Assembly: GCA_944324665.1 (NCBI GenBank)
Contig: CALUXD010000003.1
Coordinates: 62,001-126,000, forward strand
Origin: Candidatus Proelusimicrobium volucris
Lineage (GTDB): Bacteria; Elusimicrobiota; Elusimicrobia; Elusimicrobiales; Elusimicrobiaceae
Direction: 5' to 3'
DNA: 64,000 bases
Part shown: positions 33,569 through 42,418 of the stretch, piece after piece
How positions within the stretch are numbered: position 1 is the first letter of the stretch
Layout of the letters: the number at the start of each line of letters is the position of its first letter
Made by a program: the position numbers and the translations under genes
The notes under the pieces: model-generated
Seen by the model: the letters and a program-made list of their open reading frames with translations, nothing else
The model's database searches: none
Told to the model about the DNA's origin: nothing

Positions 33569-34146
33569 AATTTTTCACTGATATAAAGGAAGGATTGTCA
33601 GACGTACAGAACATGTTGTTCGAGAAGAACTGGAATCCGTTTATAAGGCCGTTGGCTCTACTGTTGATAATATTTATTGGAGTATGGTATATAAACGGTG
33701 TGGCAAACTCTAAAGTATTGGAAGCGCAGCGCAAAGTAGACGCCAAAAAGGCGGAAGCGGAGAGCGCGAAAGAGTATGAGGATTCCAAAGCTCTTTATGA
33801 TCAGCTTGTAAAGCAGCTTCCCGATTACAGCAAGAAAGACGAGTGGCTGTTGAGCCAAATGCTGTCGTTCTTCAGCAAAGTGGGGGTGGAGCCCTCTAGG
33901 ACGGGCAAACACATGTTGGACGAAGACGGCGATTTTACTCATTCTTCGGTAACGTTTGATTTTGAACTTACATACGAGCAGTTGGGCAAACTTATAGAGA
34001 TGGTGGAAAATAACGAGCAGTTTATGAGATTGTCCAATTTAACCGTATCGCGTGCGGAAGGCGCATTGGGGCGGCTGCAGGCAGGTTTTAGGGTTCACAC
34101 ATTATTTTTGAAGAGCAAAGATGATGCGGGAAAACCTGCGAAATAG
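33565..34146 (+). CDS. pilO: PilO-like inner-membrane alignment protein
   Basis: PilO pairs with PilN in the inner-membrane platform of type IV pili. The ATG at 33565 has AAGGAGG at 7-nt spacing. The 193-residue protein has a short cytoplasmic part, one membrane segment (about 29-45, LALLLIIFIGVWYI), a coiled coil (residues 48-80) and a small ferredoxin-like periplasmic domain (FDFELTYEQLGKLIEMVENNEQF and FRVHTLFL). Length and layout fit the family; direct sequence motifs are few. Position between pilMN and pilP supports the call. Confidence 0.82.
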   Translation: MKFFTDIKEGLSDVQNMLFEKNWNPFIRPLALLLIIFIGVWYINGVANSKVLEAQRKVDAKKAEAESAKEYEDSKALYDQLVKQLPDYSKKDEWLLSQMLSFFSKVGVEPSRTGKHMLDEDGDFTHSSVTFDFELTYEQLGKLIEMVENNEQFMRLSNLTVSRAEGALGRLQAGFRVHTLFLKSKDDAGKPAK

Positions 34147-34158
34147 GCGGTGATAGAT

Positions 34159-34767
34159 ATGAGAAGAGAAATAAAGAGCGTTTTTTGTGCAATAACGATA
34201 ATGGCGACTGCGATAATACCGTTAAGCGGACAGAATCCCGGCGGCGTTGTTGTGGACGGTAACCGCAAAACGGATATAATTGAGCCCGTGGTAACGCCTC
34301 AAGTTCCCGTTAAGGCGGCCAAAGCGGTGGGCAATCAAGCAAGCAGTTCCACTGCTGCGGCTAAAAAAGCCAATAAGGAGGTTGCGCCGAGGGTGGTGTT
34401 TGCCCCTACGAATAACAGAGATCCGTTTTTGTCTATGGAGGAAGTGGATTCCATCGAGAAAGCGAGGTTGGCGGAACAGAAAAGGATTGCCGACGAACGC
34501 AGAAGAATGGAAGAGTTGGAACGCCAGCGCCGTGCAGAGTTGGAACGCCAACGCCAGCTTGAGGAGGAGTTGAAACGCAATCCGGCGCGCGCTATCATAG
34601 ATAAAATAACCATAGACGGTATTTTGGGTACGGAGGCTATCGTAAACGGAGAGATAGTCGGCGTAAACGGAACGGTGCTGGGCGCGAAAGTAGTGAAAGT
34701 GTCCGACGATTCCGTAACATTTGTCTATAAAGGGCAAAGATTTGTAAAGAAGTTACCATTGATGTAG
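34159..34767 (+). CDS. pilP: PilP-like periplasmic linker protein
   Basis: PilP connects the inner-membrane PilNO complex to the secretin. The ATG at 34159 follows AGGCGG; a GTG nine bases earlier is less likely. The 202-residue protein starts with a signal-like segment (residues 8-27). A Ser/Ala/Lys linker and PTNNRDPFLSMEEVDSIEK follow; the N-R-D-P-F motif is typical of PilP/GspC-like proteins. A highly charged helix (Arg/Glu-rich, about residues 95-135) precedes a small HR-type beta domain (IDGILGTEAIVNGEIVGVNG to VTFVYKGQRFVKKL). It may lack the usual lipobox. Confidence 0.8.
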   Translation: MRREIKSVFCAITIMATAIIPLSGQNPGGVVVDGNRKTDIIEPVVTPQVPVKAAKAVGNQASSSTAAAKKANKEVAPRVVFAPTNNRDPFLSMEEVDSIEKARLAEQKRIADERRRMEELERQRRAELERQRQLEEELKRNPARAIIDKITIDGILGTEAIVNGEIVGVNGTVLGAKVVKVSDDSVTFVYKGQRFVKKLPLM

Positions 34768-34797
34768 TTTGATTGGTTTAAATTAAGGAGGAAGTTA

Positions 34798-36396
34798 ATG
34801 AAGAAAAGACTGGCTCTGTTCCTGGCGGTAGTGTTTGCGGGTTCACAGGTAGCGGTACCTGTGGAAGCGTCGGCACAAAGTTCCAGGCCTGAAGCAAAAG
34901 TTGCGGTAGTGGAAGATTTGACCTATGGCGACGATAACGGGAATCGCCCGGCTGCCAGAGGGGAATCTTCTATATACAAGCAGGCGGAGGATAATACTCC
35001 TCTCGACAGAAAAGTAACTATCAGGGTAAACAATGTACCCATAGGTACTTTTTTAAACAGTATATCGGCACAAGCGAAGATTAACTTTATCATGGGCGAG
35101 GAATTCGCCGGGAAGAAAGTTTCCGCTTCGTTGGCTAATGTAACTGTAAGAGAAGCGTTGGATACCCTTTTAAGGGTGCAGGGGCTTACGTATCAGCGTA
35201 TCGGCAAGAGCGACAGCTACGTAATCACGAAGAGATCTGATGAAGCTCCGGACGCTGTAACGAAAGTATACACTTTAAACTACGTATCATTGCAACCGCA
35301 GAGTTCAATAGCGCAGGACATAAACAAGATTATGCCTGCCGATACGACATCAAGCAGTTTTTCAACGACTTCCTCTAACGTGAACGTGTTTGACACGACC
35401 AGCGTTGGCGGCGGCGCCGGAATGGGTATGGGTACCGGCAGCGGAATGAGCGGCAGCGGCGACGGAGCCAGCGCAATACTCTCCGTAATCAAGAGCGTAT
35501 TGACCAAACAAGGCAAAATAGCCGTAGACGCCAGAACGAACAAACTGATAATCACCGACGTACCCGAAGTATTCCCGCAAGTCGAGAATATCTTGGCCGA
35601 ACTTGATATAAAAGCGCCTCAGATCTTAATAGAAGCGCAGGTTATCGAAGTCGGCAAGGGCAGCGGATTGAACCTCGGTTTCAACTGGACCAACGAAGAT
35701 GGCACTTGGGCGTCTGCCAGCTTGGGCGGCGTATCGGCCGTACCTTGGGACTGGTTGGGCGGCAGCAGCAATTTCTGGAAATGGTTCGGCGCTGACGGTG
35801 ACGGCAATGGTGAGCCTACTTACGGCAGCAATATTAACGAAGGCAACTCCGAAGGCGGAATTTCCGCGGATTTCGGCGGCTTCTCGGTAGCGTTCCAAGC
35901 GATGCTGAGCAAAAATGAAGCCAGATCACTCGGTAAGCCGAAAGTGATCACGATGAACAACAACCCCGCGATTATCACTTCTTCAAGGGACGCTTCAATC
36001 GGTACGATTACCAAGGAAACGAGCGGCGCTTCTACGAGCTCCACTTCCGGTAACGAAAGAAGAAGAGTCGGTTTAACCTTGACGGTAACCCCGCAGGTAA
36101 ACAAAGAAGGCTATGTAACCTTAACGGTAGCGCCTTCTTACTCGGACTTGATTCCTTCCGAAACGGGTGATTCCTACGATACCGTAACCAGGGCCGTGTC
36201 CACTCAAGTGAGAGTAAAGAGCGGGCAGACCGTGGTATTGGGCGGTTTGCTGCAATCTGTTGAGAAGGAAACGGTAAGGAAAGTTCCTTTGCTCGGACAG
36301 ATCCCCGTAATCGGCTGGTTGTTTACGAACAAACAGAACACCAAGAGCACGACGGACTTGGTAATATTCTTAACGCCTACGGTACTTTCCGAATAG
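34798..36396 (+). CDS. pilQ: Type IV pilus / type II secretin
   Basis: Secretins form the outer-membrane gated ring through which the pilus passes. The 532-residue protein has a signal peptide (MKKRLALFLAVVFAGSQVAVPVEASA). An STN/N0-like domain follows (NVPIGTFLNSISAQAKINFIM to ALDTLLRVQGLTY), then one N-domain with a Ser/Gly-rich insertion (about residues 185-225). The secretin barrel domain contains VRVKSGQTVVLGGLLQ and VPLLGQIPVIGWLF, ending TTDLVIFLTPTVL. It is short for PilQ (usually 700 or more) because there are no AMIN domains and only few N-domains. GGAGG precedes the ATG. Confidence 0.92.
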   Translation: MKKRLALFLAVVFAGSQVAVPVEASAQSSRPEAKVAVVEDLTYGDDNGNRPAARGESSIYKQAEDNTPLDRKVTIRVNNVPIGTFLNSISAQAKINFIMGEEFAGKKVSASLANVTVREALDTLLRVQGLTYQRIGKSDSYVITKRSDEAPDAVTKVYTLNYVSLQPQSSIAQDINKIMPADTTSSSFSTTSSNVNVFDTTSVGGGAGMGMGTGSGMSGSGDGASAILSVIKSVLTKQGKIAVDARTNKLIITDVPEVFPQVENILAELDIKAPQILIEAQVIEVGKGSGLNLGFNWTNEDGTWASASLGGVSAVPWDWLGGSSNFWKWFGADGDGNGEPTYGSNINEGNSEGGISADFGGFSVAFQAMLSKNEARSLGKPKVITMNNNPAIITSSRDASIGTITKETSGASTSSTSGNERRRVGLTLTVTPQVNKEGYVTLTVAPSYSDLIPSETGDSYDTVTRAVSTQVRVKSGQTVVLGGLLQSVEKETVRKVPLLGQIPVIGWLFTNKQNTKSTTDLVIFLTPTVLSE

Positions 36397-36433
36397 GCTG
36401 AGAGAAACTGACATTTAATTGAAGGATCGTTTT

Positions 36434-38185
36434 ATGGCTAAGAAGCTGACAGACATATTAAAAGAGCAAGGAAAACTGAACGAAGAAGGTTTAGCTAAAG
36501 CGACTTTACATTCGAATCAGACGGGCATGTCCGTTCAAGACTCGTTGGTAACGTTGGGCATAGTTAAGGAAGAGGATATTACGATAGCCATCTCCAAGCA
36601 GCTTGCCGTACCTTACGCGAGCAAAGAGAACGGTGTATTGGTGCCCGAAAAAGATCAAAATCTTGCCTCTATAATATCTGAGAAGTTTGCCAGAGAGAAT
36701 TTGATACTTCCGCTGTTTGCCGAAGACGGTTCTCTTGCGGTAGCCATGAACGATCCTTCAAACGTATTCTTGCTGGATAACTTAAAGATGATGACGGGTA
36801 TGTCGATACAGCCCTTCATCGCCAGTAAGAGCCAATTGTTTTTGGCATTGGATAACTTCTACACCAAGAAGAACATCTTGGAAGAAGTTATATCGGAGAA
36901 GGAAGACGACAGCGCGGCGGTGCCTTTGGGCAGTCAGGAAAATTTGGACGATCTGACAAACGCCGACGGAAAGATAGACTTGGATAAAGAAAGCGCAACG
37001 GGGCCGGGATCGCATTACGTAAAGATGGTAAACGTAATATTGAGGCAGGCCATGAGCGAGCGCGTATCCGATATCCACTTGGAAATATTTGACGAGCGTG
37101 TAAGTTTAAGGTTCCGCATAGACGGATCTTTGTATGAGAGGACGTCCCCTCCTAAAGAGGCTGTAAACGCGATAATTTCGCGTATAAAGATTTTATCTAA
37201 GTTGGACATAGCCGAGAAGAGGCTGCCGCAGGACGGTAGTTTCGCTGTAAAGTACCATAACAGGACGGTGGAGTTCCGTGTATCAGTATGTCCGACGGTA
37301 TTTGGCGAGAAGCTGGTTATTCGTATTTTGGATAAAGGTACCAGTGACTTAAACGTAGATAAATTGGGCTTTGAACCTCGCCAGAAGAAAGACTTTTTGG
37401 AAGCTGCGGCTATGCCGCACGGCTTGATATTTTTGACCGGCCCGACAGGTTCCGGAAAAACTACTACGCTAAACGCGGTGCTGTCTACGATAAAAACGCC
37501 GGAATTAAACTTTATGACATTGGAAGACCCTGTCGAGTATAAACTTGACGGTATCAGTCAGGTTCAAGTGAAATCACAGATAGGTTTAACGTTTGCGGCA
37601 GGCTTAAGGTCGTTTTTGCGTCAAGACCCGGACGTAATACTGGTCGGTGAGGTCCGCGACTCTGAAACCGCCGAAGCGTGTCTAAAGGCTGCTATGACAG
37701 GTCACTTGGTGTTGTCGACCTTGCACACAAACGAGGCGATAGGCGCGATACCGCGTCTTACGGATATGGGTATAGAGCCGTTTTTGTTGGCCAGCTCCTT
37801 GGCCTTGGTGGCGGCGCAGCGTCTTATAAGGGTGCTGTGTCCGTATTGCAAAGTTCCGTATTTGCCTACGCCGGATGTTCTTGATCAGATAGCGAAAGAA
37901 TCGAAATTGCCGGAAAGGGAAAGATCCACATGGACATTTTTTAAAGCTGCCGGATGCCCGAAATGCGCAGGTACCGGCTATAAGGGCAGAAGAGCTATAT
38001 ACGAAGTATTTAAAATAAACGAAGTAATGCGCAATACCATATATAAGACTAAAGATTTGATAGAGCTGCGCAATGCTGCTATGGCGACGGGCGCTTGGAA
38101 CTTGAGGGCCAGCGGTTGGCGTAAAGCGGTGAGGGGCATAACCTCGGTGGAGGAAGTGCTTTCCGTGACGACGGCGGACGAATAA
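36434..38185 (+). CDS. pilB: PilB/GspE-type assembly ATPase
   Basis: This hexameric cytoplasmic ATPase drives pilin polymerisation. The ATG at 36434 (AAGGAT upstream) is preferred over a TTG 15 nt earlier. The 583-residue protein has an N-terminal GspE_N/MshEN domain (DILKEQGKLNEEGLAKA). The catalytic core has Walker A GPTGSGKT (about 336-343), the Asp box MTLEDPVEY, Walker B DPDVILVGEVRD and the His box GHLVLSTLHTNEA. A tetracysteine zinc motif (CPYC and CPKC) lies in the C-terminal part, as in PilB and GspE. All catalytic motifs are intact. Confidence 0.96.
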   Translation: MAKKLTDILKEQGKLNEEGLAKATLHSNQTGMSVQDSLVTLGIVKEEDITIAISKQLAVPYASKENGVLVPEKDQNLASIISEKFARENLILPLFAEDGSLAVAMNDPSNVFLLDNLKMMTGMSIQPFIASKSQLFLALDNFYTKKNILEEVISEKEDDSAAVPLGSQENLDDLTNADGKIDLDKESATGPGSHYVKMVNVILRQAMSERVSDIHLEIFDERVSLRFRIDGSLYERTSPPKEAVNAIISRIKILSKLDIAEKRLPQDGSFAVKYHNRTVEFRVSVCPTVFGEKLVIRILDKGTSDLNVDKLGFEPRQKKDFLEAAAMPHGLIFLTGPTGSGKTTTLNAVLSTIKTPELNFMTLEDPVEYKLDGISQVQVKSQIGLTFAAGLRSFLRQDPDVILVGEVRDSETAEACLKAAMTGHLVLSTLHTNEAIGAIPRLTDMGIEPFLLASSLALVAAQRLIRVLCPYCKVPYLPTPDVLDQIAKESKLPERERSTWTFFKAAGCPKCAGTGYKGRRAIYEVFKINEVMRNTIYKTKDLIELRNAAMATGAWNLRASGWRKAVRGITSVEEVLSVTTADE

Positions 38186-38205
38186 AAAGGGAAGGGGTTT
38201 AGAAT

Positions 38206-39438
38206 ATGGCGAGATTTAATTATGTAGCCCAAGATAACAGCGGCAGGAATTATAAAAGCCACGTAGATGCCGCTAATAAAGAGAAAGCTTTGGAGATTTT
38301 ACAGTCCAAGGGCATATTTGTTATAGAGATTACACCAGTAGTCAAGAAAAGCATTTTTGCGGCGTTTGGACAGTCGTCGTTAAATGCCTCCTCGGCGAAA
38401 GTGCCGGGGCATGTTAAGGCGTTTTTCGCGGAGCAGTTGTCGACGCTTATCGCGGGCGGCGTGCCATTGGTAAGGGCCATTTCTTTGTTGGGAGAGTATT
38501 CTACCGACAAACAATTGGGGCCGATACTTTTAAGCGTGGCGCGCGATGTTGCGGGCGGTAACAGTTTGCACGGATCTTTGGAAAAATTCCCCAAAGTGTT
38601 CGATCACACCTGGCTGGCGATGGTGCAGGCGGGAGAAGTCGGCGGGCATTTGTCGGAGGCTTTGCTTCAAGTAGCCAGATATGTAAAGTCAACAGAGGCT
38701 TTGAAGAGTAAAATTATTACGGCCATAACATATCCTGCCATATTGTTCTTGATGTCGGTGGGTGTGTTGATATACTTCGTTGTGGGTATAGTGCCGACAT
38801 TCGCTACCATATTTAAGGATTTTGATATGGAGTTGCCTGCGATTACTCAGCTTGTATTGGCTATTTCAAATGTGGTAAGGAACCATTTATTTCTGCTTAT
38901 TTTAGCGATATTGGCGGCAGTGGGCGGTTTTTATATGCTGATACACAACCCGGTAGGCAGAAGGGTTTGGCATAAGTTCCATATAACCATGCCGATATTT
39001 GGTTCATTCATAAGCAATATTTATTTTGAAAGGATATTATCAACGATGGCTACGCTTCTTAACAGCGGTGTTAGCATTATAAACGTTTTAAACGTTATGG
39101 AAGAGGCTTTTGAGAGCAACGTCATAATAAGAAACGCCATTGTCGAGGCGAAGCGTGATGTAACCTCGGGTAAAAGTATATCGGAATCTTTCAGAAAAAC
39201 GCATGTGTTTCCGGGACTGATGACGGAAATGATGTTGATGGGTGAGGAATCCGGAAGATTGCCGCACATTATGGAAACCTTATCCAAATTCTACACGGAA
39301 CAGATTAACCAGTTTATAGCGCGCTTTTCGGCATTGATAGACCCTATATTGATTGTAGGTATCGGTGCTATAATCGCGGTGGTAGTACTTTCGATCTTCA
39401 TGCCTATATTCAAAATGTCGCAGATCGGTATGGGTTAA
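38206..39438 (+). CDS. pilC: PilC/GspF-type platform protein
   Basis: This inner-membrane platform couples PilB to the growing pilus. The 410-residue protein has two homologous GspF domains. The first contains FFAEQLSTLIAGGVPLVRAISLLGE and the second ERILSTMATLLNSGVSIINVLNVMEE. Three membrane segments lie near residues 180-205, 225-248 and 380-402. The C-terminal FSALIDPILIVGIGAIIAVVVLSIFMPIF is the family signature. It is full length and directly follows pilB. Confidence 0.95.
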   Translation: MARFNYVAQDNSGRNYKSHVDAANKEKALEILQSKGIFVIEITPVVKKSIFAAFGQSSLNASSAKVPGHVKAFFAEQLSTLIAGGVPLVRAISLLGEYSTDKQLGPILLSVARDVAGGNSLHGSLEKFPKVFDHTWLAMVQAGEVGGHLSEALLQVARYVKSTEALKSKIITAITYPAILFLMSVGVLIYFVVGIVPTFATIFKDFDMELPAITQLVLAISNVVRNHLFLLILAILAAVGGFYMLIHNPVGRRVWHKFHITMPIFGSFISNIYFERILSTMATLLNSGVSIINVLNVMEEAFESNVIIRNAIVEAKRDVTSGKSISESFRKTHVFPGLMTEMMLMGEESGRLPHIMETLSKFYTEQINQFIARFSALIDPILIVGIGAIIAVVVLSIFMPIFKMSQIGMG

Positions 39439-39452
39439 TGGCAGGGGCGAAT

Positions 39453-39992
39453 ATGTTAAAGAGAAAAAACGGTTTTACATTTGTGGAGGTATTGGTAATA
39501 GTGGTATTGATAGCTATAATATCATTAGTGGCGGTGCCTTCATATAAGAAAGGACTAGAAACTTCGAAGAACAACCAAGCTAGGGCTAAACTGCTGGAGA
39601 TAGCCAACGCCGCCAGAATGTATAACGAAGACGCGCGTGGCTCGGCGCAGGTGGCCGGTTCGTTTGGGGCTCCGGTGGAAGGGTACAGCGATCCGCGGTC
39701 CTTATTTTTCAGCAGTGTCGTTTCTGCGGAAGAAGATATGAACGAATCCAGCACTTCAAAGTATGCATATTTGACGGACCCTGAATCACTAAGCGGTACG
39801 GGGTTTAGGGGCTACAACTTTTATATATGTACGCCTGATGTAGAAGATGCTACATGCGGGGGCGACATAAATGTTGTGGCGATAATGACTCCTGGCGAGA
39901 GCATTACCGATGAACGCTATGTCGGCAAGATGTGGAAGGTTTCCAATGAAAATCCCGGCAAGGTTGTAATGATGTCTTCGGCGGGTGCGTAA
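39453..39992 (+). CDS. Type IV prepilin-like protein 1
   Basis: The second ATG (39453), with AGGGGCGA upstream, is chosen so that the leader is short: MLKRKNG, then F-T-F-V-E-V-L-V, with cleavage after Gly and Glu at +5. The 179-residue product has the N-terminal hydrophobic helix, a PSYKKGLETSKNNQARAKL continuation typical of pilins, and a C-terminal part with two Cys. An insertion (residues 60-100, SVVSAEEDMNESSTSKYAYL) gives a longer head. It is the first of six prepilins behind pilC and may be a major or minor subunit. Confidence 0.88.
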   Translation: MLKRKNGFTFVEVLVIVVLIAIISLVAVPSYKKGLETSKNNQARAKLLEIANAARMYNEDARGSAQVAGSFGAPVEGYSDPRSLFFSSVVSAEEDMNESSTSKYAYLTDPESLSGTGFRGYNFYICTPDVEDATCGGDINVVAIMTPGESITDERYVGKMWKVSNENPGKVVMMSSAGA

Positions 39993-40025
39993 TATTGGTT
40001 ATATTGTAAATAAGCGGGAAAAGAT

Positions 40026-40493
40026 ATGACAGGGAAAAACAAGGGTTTTACTTTAGTGGAAGTATTGGTAGCTATAATAATAATAATGATATTGGCGACG
40101 TATTCCGTCCTAAAATATACGGAAACTATATATGAGGGCGAAAATAAGAAAGCCAAAGCGCAAATGGAGGTTATAGCCGGTGCTTATAAGATGTATTTGA
40201 TGGAATACCCTGAAGAGCCTTTAAGCGGGGCACTCTCTTATGCCGATAATAAGTGTGTAGCTTCCAAGGCGAGCGGCGGTACGGCGAGTTTTTATTGCGG
40301 GAAGCTGGATATAGCCGGGAGTAAGTACATCTTTACTTTGGGTACGCCTGCCGACACCCCTTCGTGCGGTTCAAGTTTAGTGACGATGACTTCAAAATCG
40401 GGCGAGAAAGTGGGGGAAAACTACGGCAGCGGATATTGCGCATATATAGACAGATTCGGGAGGGCTGCAGATGGTTCCAATAGCGGATCTTAG
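40026..40493 (+). CDS. Type IV prepilin-like protein 2
   Basis: The 155-residue product has a six-residue leader ending in Gly (MTGKNKG), then F-T-L-V-E-V-L-V-A with Glu at +5. A hydrophobic helix follows, then a KYTETIYEGENKKAKAQM helix and a head domain with three or four Cys residues (KCVASK, FYCGK, SCGSS, YCAYID). The GGGAAAAG sequence before the ATG is a plausible ribosome-binding site. Its end overlaps the next gene by 23 nt. Confidence 0.9.
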   Translation: MTGKNKGFTLVEVLVAIIIIMILATYSVLKYTETIYEGENKKAKAQMEVIAGAYKMYLMEYPEEPLSGALSYADNKCVASKASGGTASFYCGKLDIAGSKYIFTLGTPADTPSCGSSLVTMTSKSGEKVGENYGSGYCAYIDRFGRAADGSNSGS

Positions 40494-40974
40494 GAAAAAT
40501 GGCAAAGGTTTCACTTTGCCGGAATTATTGGTGGTAATGGTCATATTGGCCTTATTGGCAGCGGTGAGCACTCCGTTTATAAAGGGGTATATACGCGATG
40601 CTCAAAACGGGAAAGCTAAAGCCGCGCTGATACAGATTGCCGAGGCGTATAAGACATTTAGGACGGATTATCCCAATGCCACGGTAAGCGGCACGGTGAC
40701 GAAAGAGAGCAGGGCGGCATCGGATTGCGGCGAAAGCACCATACAATATAAAGGCAATAACGAAGCGAATGTATTGGTAAGCTGCAAATACTTAAGGCCG
40801 ATCAAATGGAGCAGGATGAAATATACTTTTTCCGTAGGAGGAAGCTGCTCTGCGTGCAGCGGTACGGTACATGCGTCGATGCAAGGTACGGACAGCGGCG
40901 GAGATTACAGCTCGTCATATTGTGCATGTGTAGACGAGTACGGTAATATAAAAGATAATAAGAGCGCGGATTAG
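40471..40974 (+). CDS. Type IV prepilin-like protein 3
   Basis: The 167-residue product has a longer leader (MVPIADLRKNGKG), then F-T-L-P-E-L-L-V-V with Pro at +4 and Glu at +5. A standard pilin helix and IKGYIRDAQNGKAKAALIQIAEAYKTF continue into a head with several Cys, including CSACS. GGGAGGG is placed 6 nt before the ATG inside the end of the previous gene. Head and length resemble prepilin 2, so the two probably arose by duplication. Confidence 0.9.
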   Translation: MVPIADLRKNGKGFTLPELLVVMVILALLAAVSTPFIKGYIRDAQNGKAKAALIQIAEAYKTFRTDYPNATVSGTVTKESRAASDCGESTIQYKGNNEANVLVSCKYLRPIKWSRMKYTFSVGGSCSACSGTVHASMQGTDSGGDYSSSYCACVDEYGNIKDNKSAD

Positions 40975-40983
40975 GTAAAGTAT

Positions 40984-41397
40984 ATGTTAAACAAAAAGGG
41001 ATATACTATAGTTGAAGGCATAATAGCGATGTTATTGGTGGCGATAATGGTCGGCGCGATATTTTCCGCGTTGATGGCGTCGCGGCGTGCGATAGTGGAG
41101 CCAAGCTATAGGGAAGAAATGATGTATACGGTTGAGAGTTTGGCCAACAGCATAAAGAATTATGTTGATACAAACGGCGGAGATTTGGAATCTTTATGCG
41201 GAAGCACTACGCCTTTATCAAACGGCGAGCACGATTGTTCGGAATTATTGCCTGACGTATGCAAAAGCGGCGAGGGTTATAACTCCAGTTTGACATATAC
41301 GGTTAGCGGTTTGACGGCATCGGATAATACCGGGGCTTATACTCCTGCGGTGAATCAAGTAAAAATAAATATCGTTTGCAATGGTGAAGTGTTATGA
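40984..41397 (+). CDS. Minor prepilin (GspI/PilV-like)
   Basis: The 137-residue product has a short leader (MLNKKG), then Y-T-I-V-E-G with Glu at +5. The helix IIAMLLVAIMVGAIFSALM and small head with two or three Cys resemble GspI/PilV minor pseudopilins. It overlaps the next prepilin gene by ATGA. Its position before the GspJ- and GspK-like genes matches the usual I-J-K order of minor pilins that prime assembly. Confidence 0.82.
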   Translation: MLNKKGYTIVEGIIAMLLVAIMVGAIFSALMASRRAIVEPSYREEMMYTVESLANSIKNYVDTNGGDLESLCGSTTPLSNGEHDCSELLPDVCKSGEGYNSSLTYTVSGLTASDNTGAYTPAVNQVKINIVCNGEVL

Positions 41398-42038
41398 AGA
41401 ATAGAAAGGGCTTTACGTTAATGGAGTTGTTGGTTGCGGTATTTATAGCCAGCATGGTAACGATAGCGTTGATGACGGTGTGGAAAGCGTCGTCTATGCA
41501 GACGTCGCAGGGCCAGCGGCAGAGCATAATAAGGAACAATTTATCTATATTTATGAGGGCATTACACCGCGATATAACGGAAGCGGATTTGATACTTGCT
41601 CCGGACACCAGTGCTTCAGGCGGGGTAATAGTTGCCGTACGCAACGCATATTTGGTGAAAGAGGGGGCAAGTTATTATGTTCTGCCCAATACTATTTCTT
41701 ATACCAAGGATCCGGGCGGCCCTCAGATAGAAAGCGATCCGATAGCGTTTGCCTATTGCCAAGAAGGCTCTACAATAAGGCGGTCTAGAGAAATTCCTTT
41801 AAAAGAATTGTCGCATGATTCGTTGGAAAAATCTAGCCTGATAAGCAATGCCGAAAGTGCATGTTCAAGCGGCAGGATTTACATGGATTATATAGTTGCA
41901 AACGGTTTTGACGTTTCCACCGACGACAATATAAATTATACGGTTAGCTTAATAGTGCATAAGGATTTTGAAGGGAGCGAAAATCCTCCTGTACATATAG
42001 AAATGAGCAAGACGTTTATAAAGGCCGGAGGCGCATAA
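41394..42038 (+). CDS. Minor prepilin (GspJ/PilW-like)
   Basis: The 214-residue product has the leader MKNRKG, then F-T-L-M-E-L-L-V with Glu at +5. The sequence QSIIRNNLSIFMRALHRDITEADLIL is typical of GspJ/PilW, whose helix continues into a large beta head. It overlaps the upstream gene by ATGA and ends 1 nt before the next start, consistent with coupled translation of a tip complex. Confidence 0.85.
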   Translation: MKNRKGFTLMELLVAVFIASMVTIALMTVWKASSMQTSQGQRQSIIRNNLSIFMRALHRDITEADLILAPDTSASGGVIVAVRNAYLVKEGASYYVLPNTISYTKDPGGPQIESDPIAFAYCQEGSTIRRSREIPLKELSHDSLEKSSLISNAESACSSGRIYMDYIVANGFDVSTDDNINYTVSLIVHKDFEGSENPPVHIEMSKTFIKAGGA

Positions 42039-42039
42039 A

Positions 42040-42396
42040 ATGAAGATTTTTAACAGAAGGGGATCGGCATTGATGCAGGTTATGGTAATGGGCAGCATAA
42101 TTGCGGCCATTATCATTATGCTTATGAGATTTGCTATAGGCAGAACGAGCAATATGCTTAAGACTAAACGCATGATATCGTCAAAGGCATATGCGGAAGG
42201 CTGTATAGCGCAATATAACGCGATAGCGGTGGAGCGTGCATTGGATGGCGTACCGCCGTTGCTCGATAGCAACAATGTTGAGACTTTCACTTGTACTATA
42301 GACGGCGTAACTACGGAAATTGGTATAAAATGGGGCTCTACCACTACCGGTTTGGGCAATATAGAGTTTTTGATAGATACTACTCAGCTTGACTAG
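42040..42396 (+). CDS. Minor prepilin (GspK/PilX-like), lacks Glu+5
   Basis: The 118-residue product has the leader MKIFNRRG, then S-A-L-M-Q-V-M-V. At +5 there is Gln instead of Glu. In type II systems the tip pseudopilin GspK is the one that lacks Glu+5, so this is the expected exception in an I-J-K set. The product is much shorter than GspK (usually about 300), lacking the large alpha domain. GGAGG precedes the ATG. Confidence 0.75.
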   Translation: MKIFNRRGSALMQVMVMGSIIAAIIIMLMRFAIGRTSNMLKTKRMISSKAYAEGCIAQYNAIAVERALDGVPPLLDSNNVETFTCTIDGVTTEIGIKWGSTTTGLGNIEFLIDTTQLD

Positions 42397-42418
42397 AAAT
42401 TCCAAAAAAGGGCGGCAA